NCBI GenBank assembly: GCA_015060455.1
Contig: SUYM01000004.1
Coordinates: forward strand, 1 to 64,000
DNA length: 64,000 nt
Reading direction: 5' to 3'
Source of the DNA: Bacteroidales bacterium
GTDB lineage: Bacteria; Bacteroidota; Bacteroidia; Bacteroidales; UBA932
Within the stretch, counting starts at the first letter, position 1. Each line of letters opens with the position of its first letter. Below, in pieces: positions 1-8,837 of this stretch. Under the pieces are notes generated by a model that saw only the letters and a program-made list of their open reading frames with translations, searched no databases and had not been told where the DNA came from. The translations under genes were made by a program, and so were the position numbers.

Positions 1-2
1 GT

Positions 3-929
3 GATGATGACGGAAAGTGTTCGCAGTATGACCAGTTCCGTATAGATGTGCTCAAAGGCTATTATGATGCTATCCAGGCTGTGAACAAGGAAGCCGTGAT
101 GATATGCGAGCATTTCTGCTGGGATGACGAGCAGCGTGTGCTTGCCCAGCATGGCATCAAGGTGTGGAGACAGTTGAACAGCCCTTATGCTCAGGCTGCG
201 ATGGGACACCAGAACGACAGCGATTTCTCTGGCTTCCATACTGATAACACACAGATGCCTTTCGGCTCGTACGTGTCGTTCATGGAGAGCCACGACGAGG
301 AGCGCCTCTGCTACAAGCAGACCAAGTGGGGTAATGGTGCGGCCAAGACCGATCTCAAGGTGAGGATGGACCGTGCAGGCCTTTGTGCGGCATTCAACCT
401 CCTTGTACCTGGTCCTAAGATGATCTGGCAGTTCGGCGAACTTGGATATGACTTCTCCATCAACCAGAACGAAAAGGGAGAGTTCCATGAAACAGAAGAA
501 GGCGGTTACCGAACCTCAATGAAGCCTCTTCGCTGGGATTACTATGATGATGGAGTTGAGGGTAAGGGCGAAGATGAAATCCGTCGCGGACTTTTCGATA
601 CATATTCAAAACTTCTTGCATTCCGCAAGAAGAACTCTGATTTCTATGATGCAGGTGCCGAGTTCAGATGGTATGTCTCTGTTGACAACTGGCCTGGCAG
701 ATACCTTTTCATTAAATCTACCGGCGGAGCCAATATGGCCCTTTTCGGAAACTTCGGTTCGGGTGACCAGACTATAAATGTTGAATTGCCACACAACGGC
801 ACATGGTACAATGCCTTTACCGGAGATACATGGAACGGCGCCCATCACAATGTTCCTATGAAGGAAGGCAAGTTCTATCTGCTTGTTGACAATCGTGATG
901 ATGTCATTTCATGGAATGAGGGGGGCTGA
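3..929 (+). CDS. GH13 alpha-amylase, C-terminal part of catalytic domain (truncated by window edge, frameshift at 3' end)
   Basis: The frame is open from base 3, so the gene begins before the window. The visible part holds the last conserved blocks of a GH13 (alpha/beta)8 barrel: FRID with the nucleophile Asp (near base 45), ICEH with the acid/base Glu (near 100), and ESHDEE with the transition-state Asp (near 285). The C-terminal beta domain follows. Translation stops at 927-929 directly after a run of six G (920-925). Removing one G joins it in frame to the next coding segment, giving NEG-AEPKPEEPD and a Pro/Asp-rich linker into starch-binding modules. It is therefore best read as the 5' part of one interrupted gene. 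It lies just upstream of susC and is probably the SusG-type outer amylase of the locus (inference). Confidence 0.85.
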   Translation, partial: DDDGKCSQYDQFRIDVLKGYYDAIQAVNKEAVMICEHFCWDDEQRVLAQHGIKVWRQLNSPYAQAAMGHQNDSDFSGFHTDNTQMPFGSYVSFMESHDEERLCYKQTKWGNGAAKTDLKVRMDRAGLCAAFNLLVPGPKMIWQFGELGYDFSINQNEKGEFHETEEGGYRTSMKPLRWDYYDDGVEGKGEDEIRRGLFDTYSKLLAFRKKNSDFYDAGAEFRWYVSVDNWPGRYLFIKSTGGANMALFGNFGSGDQTINVELPHNGTWYNAFTGDTWNGAHHNVPMKEGKFYLLVDNRDDVISWNEGG

Positions 930-1758
930 ACCGAAGCCGGAGGAACCAGATACACCGGGTACGGATAATGTTGAGACAGATGGTGTGATCTATCTGAAAG
1001 TCAACGGCAACTGGCTCACAGACGGTGCGCGTTTTGCAGCTTATTTCTATGATGGTTCGGGTGATGACATCTGGATGAGTATGACTGCTGATGTGGAGGC
1101 TGACGTGTTCAAGTGTGATGTTCCGAAAGGATATGGCAAGGTTGTCTTTGTGCGACTCAATCCTGACTCTTCGGCAAATAACTGGGACGAAGGTGTCAAG
1201 TGGAACCAGACAGGAGACCAGAGTGTGATGAAAGGCAAATGCTTTGTCCTTGATTACGGTTCCTGGGACAGCGGTTCATGGCAGGCGTACACTCCAGGCA
1301 CTGACCCGGATGAGCCAGGCACAGATCCTGAGAACCCGGGAACTGATCCGGACAATCCGGAAGAACTGGAAGTATGTGAGTGGTATCTGATCGGCGAACA
1401 CCAGGGTTGGACTTTTGGCGCAGATAATCTCACCCCTCTCTACAAGGTCAAGGATAATTTGTTTGTAGCCAAAGATCTTGACCTTAAAGATACAGGTTTT
1501 AAATTGACTCAGAAGGATAATACAAGTTGGGATAATGTTTTTGGGTCTCATTCCGGTGATTATAAATATATCGTCGGTACCCATGGCTGGTACACCGGAA
1601 TATACACCAACAACAGAGACGATAAGTCAAATGATATTAAGCTTTCCGATTGGTCAGGACCATTTGATGTATATATCAGATATGTACAGACAGGGGACTG
1701 GGGAAAAGAACTTGGCTTTGCTATAGTTAAAGCAGGCGACCCATATCCTCAATACTGA
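898..1758 (+). CDS. C-terminal starch-binding modules of the GH13 amylase (second half of the frameshifted gene)
   Basis: This reading frame continues the amylase after a one-base shift in the G run at 920-925. It opens with an acidic Pro/Thr/Asp linker, then a beta-rich module (about 975-1290) with NGNWLTDGARF and KVVFVRLNPDSS, like starch-binding modules on bacterial amylases. A repetitive PGTDPDEPGTDPENPGTDP linker follows, then a second module (about 1375-1755) beginning EWYLIGEHQGWTFG. That module resembles the C-terminal part of the lipoprotein at 14732-16198 (DYALVGAHTGWGFSN). The in-frame ATGs at 898 and 901 lie inside the upstream coding sequence, so independent translation is unlikely. 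A sequencing error in the G run, a real mutation, or slippage are all possible. Confidence 0.75.
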   Translation: MMSFHGMRGAEPKPEEPDTPGTDNVETDGVIYLKVNGNWLTDGARFAAYFYDGSGDDIWMSMTADVEADVFKCDVPKGYGKVVFVRLNPDSSANNWDEGVKWNQTGDQSVMKGKCFVLDYGSWDSGSWQAYTPGTDPDEPGTDPENPGTDPDNPEELEVCEWYLIGEHQGWTFGADNLTPLYKVKDNLFVAKDLDLKDTGFKLTQKDNTSWDNVFGSHSGDYKYIVGTHGWYTGIYTNNRDDKSNDIKLSDWSGPFDVYIRYVQTGDWGKELGFAIVKAGDPYPQY

Positions 1759-1780
1759 TCAGGATAGTGTTTTATCTGTG

Positions 1781-1827
1781 GTCCGCTAATTGTATTTTTG
1801 AGAAATTCAAATTTACAATTAGCGGAC
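1781..1827 (+). promoter_or_regulatory. Long hairpin just upstream of the susC start codon
   Basis: A perfect 14-bp inverted repeat (1781-1794 against 1814-1827) encloses a second 5-bp stem (1797-1801 against 1807-1811) with a 5-nt loop. It ends three bases before the ATG at 1831. It could be the amylase terminator, but the T run after it is short. A translation or RNA-stability control of susC is the alternative. Confidence 0.6.
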
Positions 1828-1830
1828 TTT

Positions 1831-4800
1831 ATGAACAGATACATTTATATTTGTGCCTTTCTGGCGGCTTTTGCTGCCGGGGGCACTTTTGCGTATGCCC
1901 AGGCAGGATATGGGATAAGCGGTACGGTCACAGATGATCTCGGACCGGTGGCGGGAGCAACAGTAATGGAGCAGGGGACCTCAAACGGCACTTCCACAGG
2001 GCCGGACGGAGGATATTCCCTCACGGTTTCCTCTCCTGATTCTCCTGTCGAGTTCAGTTGCATAGGCTATGCACCACAGGTGTTCCAGGCATCTCAGGTG
2101 CCCTCGACCGTGGTCTTCAAGGAGGATAATCAGTTTCTCGATGAGGCTGTGGTCATAGGTTACGGCACCGTGAAGAAGGACGATATGACAGGTGCCATAT
2201 CTGCCATCAGGGCGGAGGAACTGAACAGGGGTGCAATGGTATCGACCCAGGACCTTCTCAAAGGAAAGGTGGCCGGTCTTGTAGTGACTCCGGGGGACGG
2301 CGGTCCGGGCTCAGGGTCAAGGATACGTATCCGTGGCTCGGCGTCATTGAATGCCTCCAACGACCCCTTGATAGTCATTGACGGAGTGCCGGTGGCAAGT
2401 GGAGCGGCAAGCGGCATGTCCAATCCTCTGGACCTGCTCAATCCTAATGATATAGAGAGTTTTACCGTCTTGAAGGATGCTTCGGCCGCGGCGATTTACG
2501 GTTCGCGCGCATCCAACGGAGTCATACTCATCACTACAAAGAAGGGCGTGGGCGGCAGGCCGCAGGTGTCCTATAACGGCAGTTTCAGCGTTCAGCAGAA
2601 CTCCAGGACCGTGCCGGTGATGTCAGCAGCCGAACTCAGCCGCTTCTATACGGAACTCTACCCGGCTGACACATCGACGGGCGAGACTGTCGCGAACCTT
2701 CTCAAAGGCTCTGATACCGACTGGCAGAGCATGATATTCCGCACCGCCTTCGCCACCGACCAGAGTCTCAGCCTCTATGGAAATTACCGTCAGAGGATGC
2801 CATACAGGGCTTCCATTGCCTACACCGGACAGCAGGGAACGCTGCGGGAATCTGATTACAACAGGGGGACGGCAGACATAAGCCTTTCTCCGGACTTCTT
2901 TGACAAGCATCTCACTTTGGATATCAATGCCAAGGGTGTATATACATATTCCAATTACACCAACAGTGCGGTCATAGGCAGTGCAGCCTTCTTCAACCCC
3001 ACTCAGGACCCTTATTGGCGCAATGCCGACGGTTCGATAGATTATACGACCACCAACGGCTACTGGAACTATGGCAACGGCCGCGGAAAGGACTTTTCGC
3101 CGAATGTGCTTGTGGGACCAAGCCCGCTGTCACGTCTGTATGACGAGATAAGCAATGCGGCCAGCCAGCGTTTCATCGGTCGTATAGCCCTTGACTATAA
3201 GGTGCATGGCTTTGAGGCGTTGAGGCTGAATGTCAGCGCCGGTCTGGATATAACTCAGACGGATTCCCATAACGGCTCACGTCCCGGGTCCTTCCAGGCA
3301 TATAGTGACACCTCCAATCTGGGAGTGGGCAGTTATACCAAGGGGTTCAACCTCAGCAGGAGTCAGATCTTCGAGGCGTATGCCGATTATAAGCAGGAGT
3401 GGGGCATCCATGGTCTGGACATCATGGCCGGATATTCATGGCAGAACAACTATTGGGCGAACCGCGATGTGGGCTATCTCAATGTGACAAATGAAATCAA
3501 ACTCAATCCGGGAGAGACTGCCGCCACCCGCTATCTGTGGTATAAGAACGAGAATTATCTCGTGTCGTTTTACGGTAGGGTGAACTATTCCCTCGATTCA
3601 CGTTATGTGTTTACCTTCACAGCCCGCGGGGACGGTTCCTCCAAGTTTGCAAAGGGGCACAAATGGGGTTTCTTCCCTTCCGGAGCCTTTGCATGGAACA
3701 TAAAGAACGAACCGTTCATGAAGGATGTGCCTGTGGTTACTACCATGAAATTCCGAGTATCTGTCGGTCAGACCGGTCAGCAGGACGGGATAGGGGATTA
3801 TGTGCACTTTGCCAGATATAACCTCTCGAACGACCCCTTCAAGATGTACAACATGGGTCTGGAATTTTTCCACATGCTGACCCCTCAGGCCTACGACCCG
3901 TCTATTCGCTGGGAGACCACGACCACATATAATCTTGGTCTTGATTTCGGTTTCTTTGATGAGCGCCTCACAGGTAGCATTGATGCGTATCTGCGTGATA
4001 CTAAGGATCTTCTGAACTCGGTGCAGATTCCGATGGGCTCGAATTTCGGCAACAAACTCATGACCAACATAGGCTCGATACGCAACAAGGGTCTTGAAAT
4101 CACCCTGGCCGGAATCCCTGTGAAGACGGCTGACTGGAGCGTACAGATTGGCGTCAACGGCACATTCCAGGACACAAAGTTCACTAAACTCAACGCTACG
4201 GACGATCCGGGATATTATATTGAGACCGGCGGCATTTCCCGCGGTACGGGCAATTTCCTCTGCCGGCAGATGGTGGGCTACGCTCCATATACTTACTATG
4301 CCTATAAGCAGAAATATGACTCTGACGGCAAGCCTTTGCAGAACGAGTTCGTGGATCTTGACGGGGACGGTGTCATCACGGAAGACGACAGGTATATGAC
4401 CGGAAAGAGCGCTGCACCGAAATTCTATTACGGCCTCAATGTCAAGGTGTCATACCGGGGCTGGGACTTCGGCATCAACGGACACGGCTCTGCCGGGACA
4501 TGGGTGTTCAACGATTTTATGTCGGCCAATTCGACGGCCTATATAGACCTCAATGCGGGCAGCCTTCCGAATCAGGCGACCCTGGTGAAGAAGACAGGTT
4601 TCACGGCACCGAACAGCAGCCAGCAGTGGTATTCGGACTATTTCATAGAGAACGCCTCGTTCTTCCGTCTGGATGACATCAATCTTGGCTATACCTTCCG
4701 CTCCGTAGGACGTTGGGAGAGCGACATCCGTCTTGCCTTCGGTGTGCAGAATGTCTTCATCCTCACCGGTTACAGCGGCATGGACCCGGAGACCACCGCC

Positions 4801-4872
4801 GAGAACGGCATAGACAACACCATCTGGCCACGTCCCCGCATCTACTCCCTCCGCCTCGGGGTCAATTTCTGA
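1831..4872 (+). CDS. susC: SusC-like TonB-dependent outer membrane transporter
   Basis: This 1013-residue protein is a SusC/RagA-family importer for starch oligosaccharides. After a signal peptide ending near AYAQA come a carboxypeptidase-regulatory-like beta domain (ISGTVTDDLGPVAGATV), the SusC signature EAVVIGYGTVKK, the TonB plug (RIRIRGSASL, PLIVIDGVPV, ASAAAIYGSRASNGVI) and a long beta-barrel ending in Phe, as outer-membrane barrels do. A TTG at 1798 extends the frame, but ATG 1831 starts a clean signal peptide and is preferred. It is followed by susD after a repeat-filled gap of 157 bp. Family and role are firm from the motifs and from the surrounding GH13 and GH97 genes; the exact glycan is inferred. 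Confidence 0.95.
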   Translation: MNRYIYICAFLAAFAAGGTFAYAQAGYGISGTVTDDLGPVAGATVMEQGTSNGTSTGPDGGYSLTVSSPDSPVEFSCIGYAPQVFQASQVPSTVVFKEDNQFLDEAVVIGYGTVKKDDMTGAISAIRAEELNRGAMVSTQDLLKGKVAGLVVTPGDGGPGSGSRIRIRGSASLNASNDPLIVIDGVPVASGAASGMSNPLDLLNPNDIESFTVLKDASAAAIYGSRASNGVILITTKKGVGGRPQVSYNGSFSVQQNSRTVPVMSAAELSRFYTELYPADTSTGETVANLLKGSDTDWQSMIFRTAFATDQSLSLYGNYRQRMPYRASIAYTGQQGTLRESDYNRGTADISLSPDFFDKHLTLDINAKGVYTYSNYTNSAVIGSAAFFNPTQDPYWRNADGSIDYTTTNGYWNYGNGRGKDFSPNVLVGPSPLSRLYDEISNAASQRFIGRIALDYKVHGFEALRLNVSAGLDITQTDSHNGSRPGSFQAYSDTSNLGVGSYTKGFNLSRSQIFEAYADYKQEWGIHGLDIMAGYSWQNNYWANRDVGYLNVTNEIKLNPGETAATRYLWYKNENYLVSFYGRVNYSLDSRYVFTFTARGDGSSKFAKGHKWGFFPSGAFAWNIKNEPFMKDVPVVTTMKFRVSVGQTGQQDGIGDYVHFARYNLSNDPFKMYNMGLEFFHMLTPQAYDPSIRWETTTTYNLGLDFGFFDERLTGSIDAYLRDTKDLLNSVQIPMGSNFGNKLMTNIGSIRNKGLEITLAGIPVKTADWSVQIGVNGTFQDTKFTKLNATDDPGYYIETGGISRGTGNFLCRQMVGYAPYTYYAYKQKYDSDGKPLQNEFVDLDGDGVITEDDRYMTGKSAAPKFYYGLNVKVSYRGWDFGINGHGSAGTWVFNDFMSANSTAYIDLNAGSLPNQATLVKKTGFTAPNSSQQWYSDYFIENASFFRLDDINLGYTFRSVGRWESDIRLAFGVQNVFILTGYSGMDPETTAENGIDNTIWPRPRIYSLRLGVNF

Positions 4873-4883
4873 TGCCTGACACT

Positions 4884-5001
4884 GTCGTCCTGAGCGTTCC
4901 TTTGTCGTCCTGAGCGTCCCCTTGTCATCCTGAGCGTTCCTTTGTCATCCTGAACGACCCCTTGTCATCCTGAGCGGAGCGTCAGCGTAGTCGAAGGATC
5001 T
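4884..5001 (+). repeat. Family A repeat, tandem stutter between susC and susD
   Basis: Five copies of a core like GTCATCCTGAGCG follow each other at about 21-23 bp spacing, with small variants (GTCGTCC, TGAACG). The last copy runs on to the full ending GTAGTCGAAGGATCT. The same motif recurs between many genes in this window. Confidence 0.85.
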
Positions 5002-5029
5002 ATAAAATGAAAATGCAACAAAAAAGAAA

Positions 5030-6658
5030 ATGAAACGAATAATATACATAATATCAGCAGCCCTGTCCCTCGCATCCTGTGTGAAGGACCTGGACACCCT
5101 GCCCCTCAATGCCACCGACCCCATATCGGAATATGTCTATGGCACATCCGAGCAGGCATACCTCGAAGGCCTCACCCGCCTTTACTTCCAGTTTGCCACC
5201 AATGACCTGACCGACCTTCAAAGCATGGACGGTGGCGCATCAGAGATCGTCCGCGCCTTCTGGTCAGTTCAGGAAACCTCCACAGACGAGGCCAAATGCT
5301 CCTGGGGCAATGACGCATGGGTACGCGCACTAAACACCAACACATGGTCCGATGCCCAGAACGACGCAGTCTATGCAGTCTATGTCAGGACCTTGCAGGG
5401 TGTATCCTATGTCAATGAATATCTGCGTCAGACCACCCCGGCAAAATTGCAGGACAGGGGTGTGGATGCAGAACTTGCGGCAAAGATTGCAGTGTTCCGT
5501 GCCGAGGCAAGGTTCATCCGGGCCTATCTCTACTGGATGGCTCTCGACACCTTCGGCAGCGTGCCGCTCATCACGGAAAACTCTCCGATCGGCGGGGCCT
5601 ATTATCCGGAGCAGGCTTCCCGCACCGATATATTCAATTACTGCATAAGCGAACTTCGGGACCTGACCTCGGAGAACTCTGTCCTCCCGGCTCCACGCCA
5701 TCTGTATCCACGTGCGGACAAGGGCTCGGCGATGGGACTGCTTGCACGTATGTATCTGAATGCCGGCGTATATACGGGTACTCCGATGTGGTCTCAGGCA
5801 AAGGCTGCCTGTGAGGCGGTCTTTGATATGGATTATGCCCTCTGTCCGGACTACGCCTGGCTTTTCAGGGGCGACAACGGGCAGAACATGCAGGCCCGCG
5901 GGGAGTTCCTGTGGACAGTGGATTACAATGATTTCAGGACCCAGTCATACGGCGGCACCTTCTACCTTATGGCGGCGGCCCTCGCTTCCACAGACATCAC
6001 TGATTTCTCCCGCCCGAACGGTCAGAGACATGGCTGGGCAGGACTCAGAGTGCCATACGAATTTGTCGAAAGACACTTCGGCGTGACAGGTCAGAACTAT
6101 GAGACAGGAGAATATGAGGTGGCGGATGCAAGAGGGACAATTTTCTACATAAAGGGACGTCAGCAGTCGATGGAGGACAATCTTTATGATTATATGCATG
6201 GCTGGTCATGCCTGAAATTCAACAATATACCTCACGACCAGACCAATGAGTCCTTCCTCGCGACCTCAGCCATCAAGGACTTCTCCGATGCGGACTTCCC
6301 GATGATACGTCTTGCGGAAATATATCTCATTTATGCTGAGGCATGTATGAGGCTTGGAGACGCTTCCCCGGCTATGCCTTATATGGAGGCTCTCGCTGCC
6401 AGGGCAGGGGTTGAGGCTCCTGTGGAAATCACTGAGGAGTTTCTGGTGGCGGAGCGTGCCCGCGAACTTATGTGGGAGGCGCACCGCCGTACCGACCTTA
6501 TCCGCTTCGGTCTTTTCCATACTGATGAGTATCTGTGGCCCTACAAGGGTGGCGACAGTTTTGAGGGTCAGGCATTCCCGGCATACAAATGTGTCTTTGC
6601 CCTGCCTCCGACAGAACTTGCAGCCAATCCGAAACTTGTCCAGAATCCGGGGTATTGA
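5030..6658 (+). CDS. susD: SusD-like starch-binding outer membrane lipoprotein
   Basis: This 542-residue protein follows susC and has a SusD/RagB layout. The lipobox LASC puts the lipidated Cys at residue 17, and the next residues VKDLD contain acids, like the Bacteroidetes surface-export signal. SusD-family landmarks include FRAEARFIRAYLYWMALDTFGSVPLI, with tetratricopeptide-like helices, the PRADKGSAMGLLARMYLN helix, and a C-terminal LAEIYLIYAEACMRLGD plus LMWEAHRRTDLIRFG. It should cap the SusC channel at the cell surface and hand over maltooligosaccharides. No susE or susF gene follows; the next gene is a pullulanase with its own putative promoter. Confidence 0.95.
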   Translation: MKRIIYIISAALSLASCVKDLDTLPLNATDPISEYVYGTSEQAYLEGLTRLYFQFATNDLTDLQSMDGGASEIVRAFWSVQETSTDEAKCSWGNDAWVRALNTNTWSDAQNDAVYAVYVRTLQGVSYVNEYLRQTTPAKLQDRGVDAELAAKIAVFRAEARFIRAYLYWMALDTFGSVPLITENSPIGGAYYPEQASRTDIFNYCISELRDLTSENSVLPAPRHLYPRADKGSAMGLLARMYLNAGVYTGTPMWSQAKAACEAVFDMDYALCPDYAWLFRGDNGQNMQARGEFLWTVDYNDFRTQSYGGTFYLMAAALASTDITDFSRPNGQRHGWAGLRVPYEFVERHFGVTGQNYETGEYEVADARGTIFYIKGRQQSMEDNLYDYMHGWSCLKFNNIPHDQTNESFLATSAIKDFSDADFPMIRLAEIYLIYAEACMRLGDASPAMPYMEALAARAGVEAPVEITEEFLVAERARELMWEAHRRTDLIRFGLFHTDEYLWPYKGGDSFEGQAFPAYKCVFALPPTELAANPKLVQNPGY

Positions 6659-6741
6659 TGTTCCGTCGGCAAAATAATGCCGTTCGTCGTGGTCTTTTGA
6701 CATATCGGTCAATATATGTAATATATTGGGGTGGAAATGAT

Positions 6742-6749
6742 TATATTTG
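6742..6749 (+). promoter_or_regulatory. Putative Bacteroidetes -7 box before the pullulanase gene
   Basis: TATATTTG matches TAnnTTTG and lies 20 bp before the ATG at 6770. I see no well-spaced TTTG -33 element, so this is tentative. Confidence 0.35.
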
Positions 6750-6769
6750 TGAGATTTGATTTCTAAAAT

Positions 6770-8722
6770 ATGACACAGATACACAAAATAACATTGACTA
6801 TTATGACGGCGGCATTGGTTCTTGCCTGCGCCCCAAAGACGGAATTTCCGGTTCCGCACTCTCCGATTCAGGAGTGTGTCTATATGGGCGACAAGACTGA
6901 GTTTGCGGTATGGTCACCATCGGCTGAGGCTGCTGTGGTGCGACTTTATCATTCGGCTGAGGACACCTCTGCCTTTATGACTCTCGACATGAAGAAGTCC
7001 GGGGACGGACTCTGGAAGGCTGTTGCCAAAGAGGATGTCAAGGGCGCCTTCTATGCGTTCCAGGTGAAGATTGGCGCAGACTGGCTTGCTGAGACTGCCG
7101 GCATCGCTGCAAAGGCGGTGGGCGTGAACGGCTGGCGTGGCGCTGTCATTGACTGGACTGAGACTGATCCTGAGGGCTGGACAGAGGACAGGAGCCCGGA
7201 GGTAAAGCCGTCGGACATCATCGTCTATGAGTTGCAGCACAGGGATTTCTCGATTCATGCAAATTCAGGTGTTCAGAACAAGGGCAAATATCTTGCTTTG
7301 ACAGAGGAGGGTACCGTGAATCCTGACGGTCTGGCAACCGGTATCGACCATCTGAAAGAACTTGGGGTTACATACGTCCAGCTTCTTCCATCGACCGACT
7401 TTGCGACCATTGACGAGACCCGTCTTGAAGACAATCAGTATAACTGGGGATATGAGCCTCTCAACTACAATGCTGTGGAAGGCTCTTTCTCGACAGACCC
7501 ATACAGCCCTGTGGTCCGCATCCGTGAGTTCAAGCAGATGGTGCAGGCTCTCCATAAGGCAGGTTTCAGGGTCATACTCGATGTGGTATATAACCACACC
7601 ACCAATGCTTCCAACACCGGCTTCGAGCGCACTGTGCCGGGATATTTCTACCGTATGAGACCGGATGGCGGCTTCTTTGACGGTTCCGGCTGCGGCAATG
7701 AAACCGCATCCGAGAGGGAGATGTTCCGCAAATATATGGTCGAGTCCCTTGAATGGTGGATGAAGGAATATCATATAGACGGATTCCGTTTCGACCTTAT
7801 GGCCATTCACGATATAGAGACCATGAACCTTATCAGCGAGCGTCTCCATGCCATCGATCCTGATGTCGTGATTTACGGTGAAGGCTGGGCGGCTTCGGCT
7901 CCGGCATATCCTGCGGACAGCATAGCGCTGAAAGTCAACACCCATCTGCTTGACAAGGTGGGCGCGTTCAGCGACAATATCCGTGATGCCCTCCGCGGAC
8001 CTCTCGGCTGCGAAAATGCAGGTTTCATGGATGGAGTTGCCGGCAACAAGGCAAATGTTCAGTTCGGCATTGCAGGCGGAGTGGAGCATCCGCAGGTGAG
8101 TGTCGAGCGCTGGACCAACAATCCGCTTCAGCATGTAAGTTATGCAAGTTGCCACGATGACCACTGTCTGCGTGACCGTCTTGAGATTGCCGCAGAGGCA
8201 TCGGAGGCGGACCGTCTGCGGATGGTGAAACTTGCCCAGACCGCAGTCTATACCTCGCAGGGCATACCGTTCATCTTCAACGGCGAGGAACTCTACCGCC
8301 ATAAGCAGGGAGTCAAGAACAGTTACAACAAGCCTGACTCGATAAACGCCATCGACTGGACATATAAGACGAAATACAAGGACCTCGTGGATTATTATGC
8401 CGCTCTTGCAGCCATCCGTCATGCGCATCCGGGCTTCTGCCTCGGAGATGCGGATCTTGTACGCGAGAAACTGGAGTTCATTGAGGTTGATGACCCATGT
8501 GTGGTGGCATTCCGTATCAGCGGACTTGAGGGTATCGATTCTGCGCAGTCTCTGACGGTGCTTCTGAACGGCTCGAAGAAGGCGGCGAAGGTGGAGATTC
8601 CGGCAGGGCAGTATGTGATACTCGCTCAGGACGGCAAGGCTGATGCTGACGGTCTCGGAGCATATTCCGGCTCATACATTTCCGCTCCGGCCACCTCGGC
8701 GACCATCCTGGCGGAAATCTAG
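6770..8722 (+). CDS. pulA: Type I pullulanase-like GH13 lipoprotein
   Basis: This 650-residue GH13 enzyme has the pullulanase signature YNWGYEPLNYNAVEGSFS and an N-terminal CBM48-like beta domain (TEFAVWSPSAEAAVVRLY). It probably cleaves alpha-1,6 branch points of starch or its oligosaccharides. Predicted catalytic residues are Asp342 (FRFD), Glu371 (YGEGW) and Asp463 (in SCHDDHCLRD). The lipobox LVLAC gives a lipidated Cys20 followed by APKTE, so the surface or periplasmic side cannot be settled. The last codons and stop lie inside the first unit of a repeat tract (see 8704-8812). The homology call is firm; exact specificity is inferred. Confidence 0.9.
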   Translation: MTQIHKITLTIMTAALVLACAPKTEFPVPHSPIQECVYMGDKTEFAVWSPSAEAAVVRLYHSAEDTSAFMTLDMKKSGDGLWKAVAKEDVKGAFYAFQVKIGADWLAETAGIAAKAVGVNGWRGAVIDWTETDPEGWTEDRSPEVKPSDIIVYELQHRDFSIHANSGVQNKGKYLALTEEGTVNPDGLATGIDHLKELGVTYVQLLPSTDFATIDETRLEDNQYNWGYEPLNYNAVEGSFSTDPYSPVVRIREFKQMVQALHKAGFRVILDVVYNHTTNASNTGFERTVPGYFYRMRPDGGFFDGSGCGNETASEREMFRKYMVESLEWWMKEYHIDGFRFDLMAIHDIETMNLISERLHAIDPDVVIYGEGWAASAPAYPADSIALKVNTHLLDKVGAFSDNIRDALRGPLGCENAGFMDGVAGNKANVQFGIAGGVEHPQVSVERWTNNPLQHVSYASCHDDHCLRDRLEIAAEASEADRLRMVKLAQTAVYTSQGIPFIFNGEELYRHKQGVKNSYNKPDSINAIDWTYKTKYKDLVDYYAALAAIRHAHPGFCLGDADLVREKLEFIEVDDPCVVAFRISGLEGIDSAQSLTVLLNGSKKAAKVEIPAGQYVILAQDGKADADGLGAYSGSYISAPATSATILAEI

Positions 8723-8812
8723 CCCCCCTGTCATCCTGAGCGGAAATCTACCCCCCCTGTCATCCTTAGCGGAAATCTAACCCCCTGTCATCCTGAGCGA
8801 AGCGAAGGATCT
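8704..8812 (+). repeat. Family A repeat, four units, overlapping the end of the pullulanase gene
   Basis: Units starting CATCCT at 8704, 8732, 8761 and 8789 are spaced 28, 29 and 28 bp. The first three share the tail GCGGAAATCTA plus a C run, and in the first unit this tail is the coding end and stop codon of the upstream gene. The fourth unit ends with the usual family A form GAGCGAAGCGAAGGATCT. Confidence 0.85.
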
Positions 8813-8837
8813 GTAAAATAAAAAACAATAACAATTT

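Noticed and set aside
883..929. Independent start of the second amylase segment at TTG 883 or ATG 898
   Set aside because: These codons lie inside the upstream coding frame, and the protein would begin without a signal peptide in the middle of a linker; a frameshift is the better explanation.
6266..6859. A minus-strand frame of 197 residues at the end of susD
   Set aside because: It is antisense to susD and to the start of the pullulanase, with no recognisable features.
7265..8428. A 387-residue minus-strand frame inside the pullulanase gene
   Set aside because: It is the antisense of a clear GH13 gene with catalytic motifs and has no family pattern; high GC3 creates long antisense frames.
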